Of a stretch of 11,880 bases of DNA, positions 1 through 6,843 are shown piece after piece (the stretch's first letter is position 1; each line of letters opens with the position of its first letter). The stretch spans positions 1 through 11,880 of the forward strand of contig CAUTXO010000050.1 in assembly GCA_963542625.1 (NCBI GenBank). The letters are read 5' to 3'. The notes under the pieces were generated by a model that did not search any database, was not told the DNA's origin, and saw nothing but the letters and a program-made list of their open reading frames with translations. Origin of the DNA: CAUTXO01 sp963542625 (GTDB lineage Bacteria > Campylobacterota > Campylobacteria > Campylobacterales > SZUA-545). Both the position numbers and the translations under genes were made by a program.

Positions 1-1067
1 ACAAGATCTGCTGAGCCGTGCAAAATGGCGTTTTGGTCTTGCTCGCTAAGCTCACCAAAAGATCTAGACGTATCTATGCCCCGCGCCTCGCAAAAGGCAA
101 GCAAAAATTTATGATAAAAGCTGTTTTTTATGAAGATCCTAACCCCGCCGCTTGCTAGGCTTTGGCTTTTGTCAAAGATCTTGTTGTAGTCAAGGACGTA
201 TTTTATGCCAAGCCCATCGCAAGCGCTGCACGCGCCCTTTGGCGAGTTAAAAGAAAACGCCAAGGGCTCTAGCTCTTCAAAGGAGATCTTGCAATCAAAG
301 CAAGCCGTGTGCTCGGAGTAGTGAATATGCGGCGGCGCTCCTAGTTCTGCGGCGTTTGTAATTTCTACTTCCACCTGCCCAAAGCCTTCTTTTAGCCCCT
401 TTTCCGTGCTTGCGGCAATGCGCTCCTTGTTTTCGTCTTTTACGATGAGCCTATCGATGACAACTTTTATCGTGTGCTTTTTGTTTTTGCCAAGATCTAT
501 GTCCTCATCAAGGCGCGTCATCACGCCGTCAATTTGCGCGCGCACAAAACCCTTAGCGCGCAGGGCTTCAATCGTATCGGCAAACGTGCCCTTTTTTTCC
601 TTGACAATCGGCGCCATAATCACAAGCTTGGCGTTTTGCGGCAGAGCGTTAATCTCAGCAATAATATCGCTTGCGCTCATTGATGAAATTGGCTTGCCGC
701 ACTGGTGGCAATACTGCTTGCCAACGCGCGCAAATAGTAGGCGCAGGTAGTCGTAGATCTCTGTGATTGTGCCGACGGTTGAGCGCGGGTTTTTTGACGT
801 GGTCTTTTGGTCGATGGCAATTGCTGGCATTAGGCCTTCTATTTTTTGCACGTCGGGCTTGCCGACCTTGTCTAAAAACTGGCGCGCGTAGCTAGAAAGG
901 CTTTCTATGTAGCGGCGCTGACCCTCGGCGTAGAGCGTGTCAAAGGCAAGCGTGGATTTGCCGCTGCCGCTTAGCCCCGTGAATACAACGAGCTTGTTTT
1001 TTGGTATCTCTAAATTGATGTTTTTTAGGTTGTTTTCTTTTGCACCAAAGATTTTAATGGTATCCAT
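1..1067 (-). CDS. uvrA: UvrA, excinuclease ABC subunit A (N-terminal part, runs off left edge)
   Basis: UvrA is the DNA-damage recognition ATPase of nucleotide excision repair. It works as a cytoplasmic dimer that loads UvrB onto lesions. Seen here: 355 codons from an ATG at 1067, beginning MDTIKIFGAKENNLKNI, a typical UvrA N-terminus. Walker A GLSGSGKS is at residues 31-38, followed by the family block AFDTLYAEGQRRYIESLS. A CxxC pair is at residues 120-123. A zinc-finger arrangement C256-x2-C259 and C280-x2-C283 surrounds FSFNSPKGAC. The rest (roughly 580 more residues in the family) lies outside the window. GAGG just upstream of the ATG is a plausible ribosome-binding site. The start lies 14 bases inside the 3' end of the TauE-family gene, so translation is probably coupled to that gene. 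Identification is secure; operon membership is inferred from the overlap. Confidence 0.97.
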   Translation of the reverse strand, partial: MDTIKIFGAKENNLKNINLEIPKNKLVVFTGLSGSGKSTLAFDTLYAEGQRRYIESLSSYARQFLDKVGKPDVQKIEGLMPAIAIDQKTTSKNPRSTVGTITEIYDYLRLLFARVGKQYCHQCGKPISSMSASDIIAEINALPQNAKLVIMAPIVKEKKGTFADTIEALRAKGFVRAQIDGVMTRLDEDIDLGKNKKHTIKVVIDRLIVKDENKERIAASTEKGLKEGFGQVEVEITNAAELGAPPHIHYSEHTACFDCKISFEELEPLAFSFNSPKGACSACDGLGIKYVLDYNKIFDKSQSLASGGVRIFIKNSFYHKFLLAFCEARGIDTSRSFGELSEQDQNAILHGSADL

Positions 1068-1929
1068 TCGTCCTCATTTTGTAGATAAAAATTGCCAGTA
1101 GCACGGCGTAAAAACCTAGCAAGATCCGCCTATGCACTGCGGGGCTTAGGCGCTTTTTAAGCAAGACGCCCCCACGCACGCCCGCGATGGAAAACGCCGC
1201 CACGAGCAAGGCGTAATCAAAAAAAACGTAGCCTAGAAAAGAGAGTGTGAGAAAAGAAGCCGTTGCCGTGAAAGCGATGAAAAATAAGCTAACGACGGTT
1301 GCTTCTTTTACGCTGTAGCCAAAATACGCAGAGAGTAAGGGGACGATTAAGATCCCCCCGCCAATGCCGATGACGCTACCAGCCGCGGCGATGACAAACA
1401 CCAGCGCAAAAAGTATTAAGCCCCGCTTGCCGCTAAGATCTGCGCCTGTGTTAGATCTTATGCTAGATCTTGAGCCTAGATCCGCTCCCCCGCCGCTAGA
1501 TCCAGCGCCAGCGCCCGCACCACCAAAGCTTTCAGATCCCGCGCTAGATCCGCCCCCAGATCCACCCACGCCCGGCTCTTTTTTTAGGTAGATCTTAACA
1601 AGCCCAAAGAACACAAAAGCAATAAAGATGTAGCTAATAAGGGTCTCGCTAAAAATATCGAGCATTTTTGCGCCAAGCGCCCCGCCTAGCACGCCCGCTA
1701 GCGCAATGCGCCAAAGCGCCCACAGATCTAGCCCAAAGGCCTTTTGGTTAAAAAAACTACCAAAAATCGCAGAAACGCTCATTTGCATAGCCGAGATCCC
1801 GATGGCGTTTTTTAGCGGAATGCCAAAAAGCAGCATAGCAGGGACAATCACCGTCCCCCCGCCAACGCCAAACATTCCAGCAATAAGCCCCGCCAAATAA
1901 CCGATGGCGGCCAAAGAAAAATATTCTAT
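1054..1929 (-). CDS. TauE/SafE-family permease with AGATC-encoded Gly/Ser linker; probable ATA start
   Basis: This is a multi-pass inner-membrane protein of the sulfite exporter TauE/SafE family; members export or import small sulfur or organic anions, and the substrate is not known here. The two halves each carry the family glycine motif: FGVGGGTVIVP near residues 15-25 and IGIGGGILIVP near 182-192 (numbered from the TTG at 1914). Between the halves, residues about 114-163 form a loop made almost entirely of Gly, Ala and Ser, far longer than the usual short connector. Start choice: the first standard start is TTG at 1914, but it has no ribosome-binding site and omits the family's usual opening. 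Reading from ATA at 1929 gives (M)EYFSLAAIGYLAG, with GGAG six bases upstream and the ATA overlapping the TAG of the preceding gene. I therefore extend to 1929; from the TTG the protein is 286 residues. Its 3' end overlaps uvrA by 14 bases. Confidence 0.88.
   Translation of the reverse strand: MEYFSLAAIGYLAGLIAGMFGVGGGTVIVPAMLLFGIPLKNAIGISAMQMSVSAIFGSFFNQKAFGLDLWALWRIALAGVLGGALGAKMLDIFSETLISYIFIAFVFFGLVKIYLKKEPGVGGSGGGSSAGSESFGGAGAGAGSSGGGADLGSRSSIRSNTGADLSGKRGLILFALVFVIAAAGSVIGIGGGILIVPLLSAYFGYSVKEATVVSLFFIAFTATASFLTLSFLGYVFFDYALLVAAFSIAGVRGGVLLKKRLSPAVHRRILLGFYAVLLAIFIYKMRTNGYH
1434..1594. repeat. Intragenic cluster of AGATC-core repeats inside the TauE-family gene
   Basis: Nine GATC cores start at 1437, 1454, 1466, 1479, 1499, 1535, 1547, 1559 and 1591; seven are preceded by TA (TAGATC or TAAGATC forms) and two by CA (CAGATC). 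Several spacings are 12 or 13 bases, and 12 keeps the coding frame. On the coding strand most of the stretch encodes the Gly/Ser/Ala-rich loop between the two membrane halves. Repeats seem tolerated here because a flexible loop accepts almost any insertion. The vocabulary matches the gene-free cluster at 10931-11163. Confidence 0.8.
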
Positions 1930-2492
1930 TTTTTGCTCCTGATTAAAATTCGGCAGCTGTTTTCTATGATGGCGATTTTTTTTGCAAGGTCAGGTAGCTC
2001 ACGCGCGTAGGCGTAGATCCCGTAGCCGTTTATCGGCATTACTTCCGTTCGCGTCGTCTCAAAATAGCGGCTTATTTCCACAGCGGCGCGCTCATACCAG
2101 TCGTCAAAGTTTTTCGGGCTGTAAATTTTTAGGTTTTTGAAGTATAGGTTGCCAAAATAATCCTTTGGCACGATGTAATCGCTCTCTAGCATATAAGACA
2201 TCACAAACGGCGGCATTGCGTAGGCGATGAATTTGGCGTCTGAAATGGCTTGGTAGATCGCTGAGTGAATATCGGCGTCTATGCTTGCGTCATTCCAGCG
2301 GTAGTCTTTGTTGCGGTTTAGCAAGATGAGTGAGTCTTGATTGATGTTGTCAAAAATAGCGTCTTTTTTGTTGATTAAAAACTTGCTAAGCTCCACCCTT
2401 GCCGATATTGAGCCGTGAAAGATCCCAAAGAAATCCTTTCTAAACATAGAAAGCGCGACTTTTGACATATCGCTTATGAGCTCGTCCATCAT
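1926..2492 (-). CDS. Class II aldolase/adducin-fold protein, metal site lost
   Basis: This 188-residue protein has the outline of the class II aldolase/adducin N-terminal domain. HGSISARV (about residues 25-32) stands at the family's GN-x-S-x-R phosphate loop. DADIHSAIYQAISDAKFIAYAMPPFVMSY (about 72-100) stands where zinc-binding members read ElHlaiYr...vvHtHP. INGYGIYAYARELPDLA near the end stands where members read NHG. The HxH pair therefore reads YAM and the last metal His is replaced, so I expect no aldolase chemistry; a structural or regulatory role is inference. I recall similar proteins annotated as class II aldolase-like near mnmE/purL in other Campylobacter, but could not check. Its ATG at 2492 overlaps the purL stop as ATGA, and a second ATG follows at 2489. 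Its TAG overlaps the proposed start of the next gene. No signal peptide is seen. Confidence 0.75.
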   Translation of the reverse strand: MMDELISDMSKVALSMFRKDFFGIFHGSISARVELSKFLINKKDAIFDNINQDSLILLNRNKDYRWNDASIDADIHSAIYQAISDAKFIAYAMPPFVMSYMLESDYIVPKDYFGNLYFKNLKIYSPKNFDDWYERAAVEISRYFETTRTEVMPINGYGIYAYARELPDLAKKIAIIENSCRILIRSKK

Positions 2493-4741
2493 TCCCCGTC
2501 CATTATTTTTTTGAAAGATCCAAAATACAGATCTTGCAGCTGTGCGCTTGAAACGCTTATGCTATTTAGCACGAAGCCCTCATTTGTAACCTTGCCTATT
2601 TTTTGGTAGTTTAGCCCAGATTTGCCAAGCAAACCTTCAAAGATCTCTTCATCGCCAGGCGCCACTTCAAAAACCGCGCGCGAAAAGGACTCATTAAAAA
2701 GCTCATTTTCATCGCCAAGCGTTAGCATACCTTCAAAGCCCAAGTTTGCAATCGCCGCCATTTTTGCCAGCGTAATTGCCAGCCCGCCAAGCCCCAAGGC
2801 GCGCGCGGATCTAATAATTGCCTTATCATTTGCTGTTTTTATGAATTCTTGCAAGCGCCTTTCTTCTGTAAGATCTAAGCTAGGCAATGCGCCCGTGCTA
2901 GCGCCCGCGCCACCGTTAGCTCCCACGCCGCGCGCAAAGATCTTTGCAAAAAGCGAACCGCCAAAATCGCCGTATGTGTTGCCGGCAAAATAAACCGCAT
3001 TGCCGTTTGCCATAAAATGCCCGGCGATGATTTTTTTTGCGTCATCAACCACGCCAACTGCGGCTATCACGGGCGTTGGGTAGATGTTTGCGCCGTTTGT
3101 TTGGTTGTAAAAACTCACGTTTCCGCTTACAACAGGTAGGCCTAACACTTCGCAAGCTTCTTTTAAGCCATCGCAAGTTTCTTTGAATTGCCACATAACT
3201 TCCGCGTCTTCTGGGCTACCAAAATTCAAGCAATCCGTTATGCCAAGCGGTTTTGCTCCGCTTGCTACAAGCCCAGCACAGGCCGAGCAAACCGCCGCTT
3301 GCGCGCCTTGCTTTGGGTTAGCGTAAGAGTAACGCGCGTTGCCAGAAATGCTGATGGCTAGCACTTTTGCGCCCCCGCGCTTTAAGCGCATAAGGCCCAC
3401 TGCGCCCTGCCCGGCCTTGCTAAGCGCGCAAGATCCTATGGTGCTGTCAAATTGCGAGTAGATCCAGTCTTTATCTGCAACTTCAGCGCAAGAAATAAGC
3501 CGCACAAAGGCATCGCTAGGCGAAACACTTTGAAAATCTCCCGCCCCGCCCTTGCCTATTTTTTCTAAATACGCGGGTTTTTTAAGCTCTGTCTTTGGCT
3601 CTGGCGTTTTGGTTTTAATTTCTAGCGCCGGCAAGCGCGCAAGCCTTTCGCCCTTAAAATAAAGCTCAAGATCTAAAGAGTTTGCCACAACGCGCCCTAT
3701 CACTTCAGCTTCTAGCCCGCGCCGTCTAAAGATCTCAAGCACCGCGCTTTCTGCCCCGCTTTTGGCGCAAAGGAGCATTCGCTCTTGAGTTTCGCTAAGC
3801 ATAATTTCAGCTGGCGTCATACTAGGAGCGTTAACAGGCACTGCGTCAAGATCTAAGCGCGCCCCGCAAGGCCCGTTTGCTGCCATTTCAATAGCTGCTG
3901 CTGCAAGGCCCGCCGCGCCCATATCGGTAATGCCGGTTAGGTAGTCGTGCGCAAAAAGCTCCGTGCAAGCGTCTATTAAAAGCTTTCCTTTGAATGGATC
4001 CCCACTTGGCACGGCGGGCTTTGCGTTTTCTTGTGTGCTTTCTTGCGCGTTTTCTGTAAAACCCGCGCTACTCATCACGGCACCGCCCAAACCGCCGCGC
4101 CCGGTTTTATTGCCAGCGTAAATTATCGCGTTGCCGTCGCCACTAAAGGCGGCTTTGTAAAGTTTGTTTTTGTCCGCAAGCCCCAGCGCAAAAACATTAA
4201 CGATGTTGTTTTTATCGTAGCAAGGGTCAAAGCCTGTGTTGCCGCTTATGGTTGCTACGCCCGCGCAATTGCCGTAAAAGCCTATGCCGCGCGCCGTTTC
4301 TTTCAAAAGCTGCCTGTTGGCTTTTTGCGTTTTACTTTGCCCTTCAATCTCGCCAAATTTAATGCTATTCATTAGCGCAACCGGGCGCGCGCCAAGCGCC
4401 AATACATCGCGCAAGATCCCGCCAACGCCCGTTGCCGCGCCGTCAAATGGCGCGATGAATGACGGGTGGTTGTGGCTTTCTATTTTAAACACAGCCGCCA
4501 ATCCATCGCCTAGATCTATAGCTCCGGCGTTTGCGCCAACGCCTTGCAAAACCTGCGCGCCGCTTGTGGGAAAGGTGCTTATGTATTTTTTGCTGGATTT
4601 ATAACTGCAATGCTCGCTCCAAAGCGCGCTAAAGATCTCAAGCTCTAGCTCGGTGGGCTCTTTTTTTAGGATTTTTTTTATCTGCTCGTATTCAGCGCCC
4701 GAGATTTTATACGCTTGCAAAAGGGGCTTAAGATCTTGCAT
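2489..4741 (-). CDS. purL: Phosphoribosylformylglycinamidine synthase, small-type PurL
   Basis: PurL converts formylglycinamide ribonucleotide, ATP and glutamine-derived ammonia to FGAM, the fourth step of purine synthesis. At 750 residues it is the small type that works with separate PurS and PurQ, neither of which is in this window. Seen: WSEHCSYKSS with the catalytic-type His at 44, KIESHNHPS with GAATGVGG (about 87-108), GNCAGVATISGNTGF (157-171), ITDMGAAGL (271-279), ETQERMLL (318-325) and QFDSTIGS (430-437). Oddities: the usually GRDG[IL] motif reads GRGGLGGA at 214-221. There is a Gln/Glu/Asn-rich stretch at 229-241, a Lys/Pro/Thr-rich spacer at about 375-390 and a Gly/Ala-rich insert at 604-620 flanked by AGATCT. 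AAAGG precedes the ATG at 4741. The 34-base gap from mnmE carries a likely promoter. Confidence 0.97.
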   Translation of the reverse strand: MQDLKPLLQAYKISGAEYEQIKKILKKEPTELELEIFSALWSEHCSYKSSKKYISTFPTSGAQVLQGVGANAGAIDLGDGLAAVFKIESHNHPSFIAPFDGAATGVGGILRDVLALGARPVALMNSIKFGEIEGQSKTQKANRQLLKETARGIGFYGNCAGVATISGNTGFDPCYDKNNIVNVFALGLADKNKLYKAAFSGDGNAIIYAGNKTGRGGLGGAVMSSAGFTENAQESTQENAKPAVPSGDPFKGKLLIDACTELFAHDYLTGITDMGAAGLAAAAIEMAANGPCGARLDLDAVPVNAPSMTPAEIMLSETQERMLLCAKSGAESAVLEIFRRRGLEAEVIGRVVANSLDLELYFKGERLARLPALEIKTKTPEPKTELKKPAYLEKIGKGGAGDFQSVSPSDAFVRLISCAEVADKDWIYSQFDSTIGSCALSKAGQGAVGLMRLKRGGAKVLAISISGNARYSYANPKQGAQAAVCSACAGLVASGAKPLGITDCLNFGSPEDAEVMWQFKETCDGLKEACEVLGLPVVSGNVSFYNQTNGANIYPTPVIAAVGVVDDAKKIIAGHFMANGNAVYFAGNTYGDFGGSLFAKIFARGVGANGGAGASTGALPSLDLTEERRLQEFIKTANDKAIIRSARALGLGGLAITLAKMAAIANLGFEGMLTLGDENELFNESFSRAVFEVAPGDEEIFEGLLGKSGLNYQKIGKVTNEGFVLNSISVSSAQLQDLYFGSFKKIMDGE

Positions 4742-4761
4742 AAAAAACCTTTGTCGGCGTA

Positions 4762-4791
4762 ATTATATTGACTTCTTACTTACCAAGACAA
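4762..4791 (-). promoter_or_regulatory. Possible promoter for purL (and genes downstream)
   Basis: On the minus strand a perfect TATAAT lies at 4767-4762. TTGTCT, 18 bases upstream inside the end of mnmE, could serve as a -35. Transcription would begin near 4755, leaving about 14 bases before the ATG with AAAGG in it. This is the only place in the left arm where the genes are more than a few bases apart. The perfect -10 makes it plausible that purL is also transcribed apart from rpmH-mnmE; this is inferred from motif alone. Confidence 0.4.
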
Positions 4792-6107
4792 AACGTGCCA
4801 AACATCTCGTCTAAGATCTCATCGCGCTCAAAGGGCTTTGTGACGGTGGCGATTAATTCTATCGCCGCGTTTAGGTGGTGGCTAAAAAGCTCAAGCGCGC
4901 CGTCATCTAACGTAAGCCTTGCTGCGGCTAGGTTTTCCACCGCTTCTTGAATGAGATCCATTTGGCGTTTTGAAACTAGAATTTCTTCTTGCGTGTCTAT
5001 GGCGTTTAGGCGCGCTTTGATTTCATCTAGGAGCGCGCTTATGTTGTTTTGTGCGGCGGAGATTTTTAGCGCGCCCTTTAGGATCTGCGGCGGCTCAAAA
5101 CGGCTTGGAATATCGGTTTTGTTTAGCACAAACACGGTCTGTGCGTCCTTTGTTAGGGCTAGGATCTCATCGTCTTGCGCGCTGAATTCTTTGGAGGCGT
5201 CAAACACAGCCACGACTAAATTTGCTTCTTTTATCGCCGTTTTGGAGTAGCTAATGCCCTGCGCTTCTACTTGCTCTGCGGTTTGGCGAATGCCCGCTGT
5301 GTCTGCGATGATTACCAGCTGCTCGCCGATTTGCATTTGCGCTTCTATCGTATCGCGCGTTGTGCCCTCTTTATCTGAAACAATGGCGCGCGGGCGGCTT
5401 AAAAGGGCGTTTAAAATGGAGCTTTTGCCGACGTTTGGCTTGCCGACGATAGCAATTTTAAAGCCATCAGCCAAGGGGCTAAGTAAGCTGCTTTTTTCTA
5501 GCGTTTTTTGCAAAACGTCTTGCGTTTCTTGGAGCTTTTTTGCCATTACGCTTGCAAGATCTAGCGGCAGATCTTCGTCGGCGTAATCTATGCAAACTTC
5601 GCTGTGGGCTATCATTTCTAAAAGCGACTTCCTAATTTGCGCCAAAAAGCGCTCAAGATCCCCGCTTAGGTGGCGCGACAAAAGCCTTGTGTAGGAAAGC
5701 GATTTTGAACTAATCATCGCGGCAATCGTTTCTGCCTTATCCATTGACATCTTGCCGTTTAAAACCGCTATTTTGCTAAACTCGCCAGGTAGCGCAAGCC
5801 GCGCCAAACGGCTACGCAAAATTTCATCTAGCACAATGGAAGCAACGCTAAAGCCGCCGTGCGTTTGAAACTCTACAACGTCTTGCCCCGTGTAACTCTT
5901 TGGCGCGTTAAAATATATAACAATGGCTTCATCGATGATATGTTCTTGCGAGTAGAGTTTGAAAAGATTGGCGTAACGGGGGGTTATGCTGGTTTTTTTC
6001 GTAAGGCGCTCGGCGATTTTTAGCGCATTTGCGCCAGAAACCCTTATAATAGAAATAGCCCCAAATCCACCTGCGGTGGCTATTGAAGCTATTGTTTCGT
6101 CATTCAT
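4776..6107 (-). CDS. mnmE: MnmE (TrmE), tRNA wobble-uridine modification GTPase
   Basis: With MnmG, MnmE builds the 5-carboxymethylaminomethyl group (and related forms) on uridine 34 of tRNAs, using a folate C1 unit and GTP hydrolysis in the cytoplasm. The 443 residues match the family's usual length. The N-terminal folate-binding domain includes GQDVVEFQTHGG (74-85) and PGEFSKIAVLNGK (107-119). The GTPase domain has G1 GKPNVGKSS (222-230), G2 TTRD (249-252), G3 DTAG (269-272) and G4 NKTD (329-332). The protein ends in FCLGK, the conserved C-terminal Cys motif. The ATG at 6107 overlaps the jag stop by 8 bases with no strong ribosome-binding site, suggesting translational coupling. It occupies the standard rpmH-rnpA-yidC-jag-mnmE position. 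Confidence 0.98.
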   Translation of the reverse strand: MNDETIASIATAGGFGAISIIRVSGANALKIAERLTKKTSITPRYANLFKLYSQEHIIDEAIVIYFNAPKSYTGQDVVEFQTHGGFSVASIVLDEILRSRLARLALPGEFSKIAVLNGKMSMDKAETIAAMISSKSLSYTRLLSRHLSGDLERFLAQIRKSLLEMIAHSEVCIDYADEDLPLDLASVMAKKLQETQDVLQKTLEKSSLLSPLADGFKIAIVGKPNVGKSSILNALLSRPRAIVSDKEGTTRDTIEAQMQIGEQLVIIADTAGIRQTAEQVEAQGISYSKTAIKEANLVVAVFDASKEFSAQDDEILALTKDAQTVFVLNKTDIPSRFEPPQILKGALKISAAQNNISALLDEIKARLNAIDTQEEILVSKRQMDLIQEAVENLAAARLTLDDGALELFSHHLNAAIELIATVTKPFERDEILDEMFGTFCLGK

Positions 6108-6843
6108 TCGGTTTTGAGAATGTATTAACGGCTATAAATTTATCGCCCCTTGCGGTGCGCTTGATGGCTACGTATTTGTCTGGATACTCCTGCCTTAGCT
6201 GCTTAAGCGCGATTTGCACCAAGACGCCGTCTAAGATCTTCGTCTGCGCCTTGCCGTTTTTTTCTACTATCTTTTTAATTTGCTCTAGGTAGTTTCTAAT
6301 CATCTCTTCTTGATTTTTTAAAAATTGCGCGACTTCCAAGCGCAAAAGCACGCCGTATTTTGGATTAACCCAGTTAAAAAGCACGTAAGAAAGCGCCTTG
6401 TAGCGGTAGCCGTCCCTGCCTATCATTAGCGCCGCGTCATTGCCGTCAAAAATCACTTCGATTGTTTTTTCATCGTAAGCCTTGACGCTTACAAGCCTTA
6501 GATCTAAGCACAGGTGGGAAAACACAGTTTCAATTCCGTTTTTAATCTCTGGCAAAATGGCTGCCATATCTATGCCCTGCCCTTGCGCTTGGCTAGCATT
6601 TTGTGCGGGCTTTGCCGGCTGCGGCGCGGATTTTTTGGCGTCGGCTTTGGCAGCTGCATTATCCGGCTTTTTATCTTTGGATTTTACTTGCGCTTGTATA
6701 ACGGCGTTTTTTTTGAAAAGCCCCAAAAACCCGCCGCTTGGATACTGCACGATTTTTGTGTCAAGCTGCGTTACGGAGCAATTTAAAAGCTCAGCCGCTT
6801 TTGAGTAGGCTTCATCAAGAGTTTTTGCCTCTACGTTAATCAT
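6100..6843 (-). CDS. jag: Jag/KhpB, KH and R3H RNA-binding protein
   Basis: Jag (KhpB, EloR) proteins bind RNA. In several bacteria they act post-transcriptionally on cell elongation or division, and are encoded next to yidC. In this 247-residue protein, residues 1-53 form the Jag_N domain with the signature SGGFLGLFKKNAVIQAQV. Residues about 55-92 are a low-complexity Lys/Ala/Gln linker. Residues about 110-185 form a KH-like domain with the loop IGRDGYRYKAL. The C-terminus is an R3H-like segment (KYVAIKRTARGDKFIAVNTFSK), although a clear R-x3-H is not visible, so that domain is weaker than usual. The ATG at 6843 overlaps the yidC stop by 8 bases, and the stop overlaps mnmE by 8, so the three are probably translationally coupled. 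Its RNA targets cannot be read from sequence. Confidence 0.92.
   Translation of the reverse strand: MINVEAKTLDEAYSKAAELLNCSVTQLDTKIVQYPSGGFLGLFKKNAVIQAQVKSKDKKPDNAAAKADAKKSAPQPAKPAQNASQAQGQGIDMAAILPEIKNGIETVFSHLCLDLRLVSVKAYDEKTIEVIFDGNDAALMIGRDGYRYKALSYVLFNWVNPKYGVLLRLEVAQFLKNQEEMIRNYLEQIKKIVEKNGKAQTKILDGVLVQIALKQLRQEYPDKYVAIKRTARGDKFIAVNTFSKPNE

Noticed and set aside
406..750. Plus-strand open frame of 114 codons opposite uvrA
   Set aside because: It is a shadow of the conserved uvrA frame, with no ribosome-binding site or recognisable protein.
2875..3057. Minus-strand 60-codon frame inside purL
   Set aside because: It overlaps the conserved PurL frame and has no features of its own.
541..5400. 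Many GCGCGC runs
   Set aside because: They are frequent but go with Ala/Arg codons ending in GC and the raised GC. I saw no clustering or extended consensus as with AGATCT.
6045..6050. Plus-strand TATAAT inside mnmE, and another at 7612-7617 inside yidC
   Set aside because: No plus-strand gene follows either site, so they are most likely chance matches in coding sequence.
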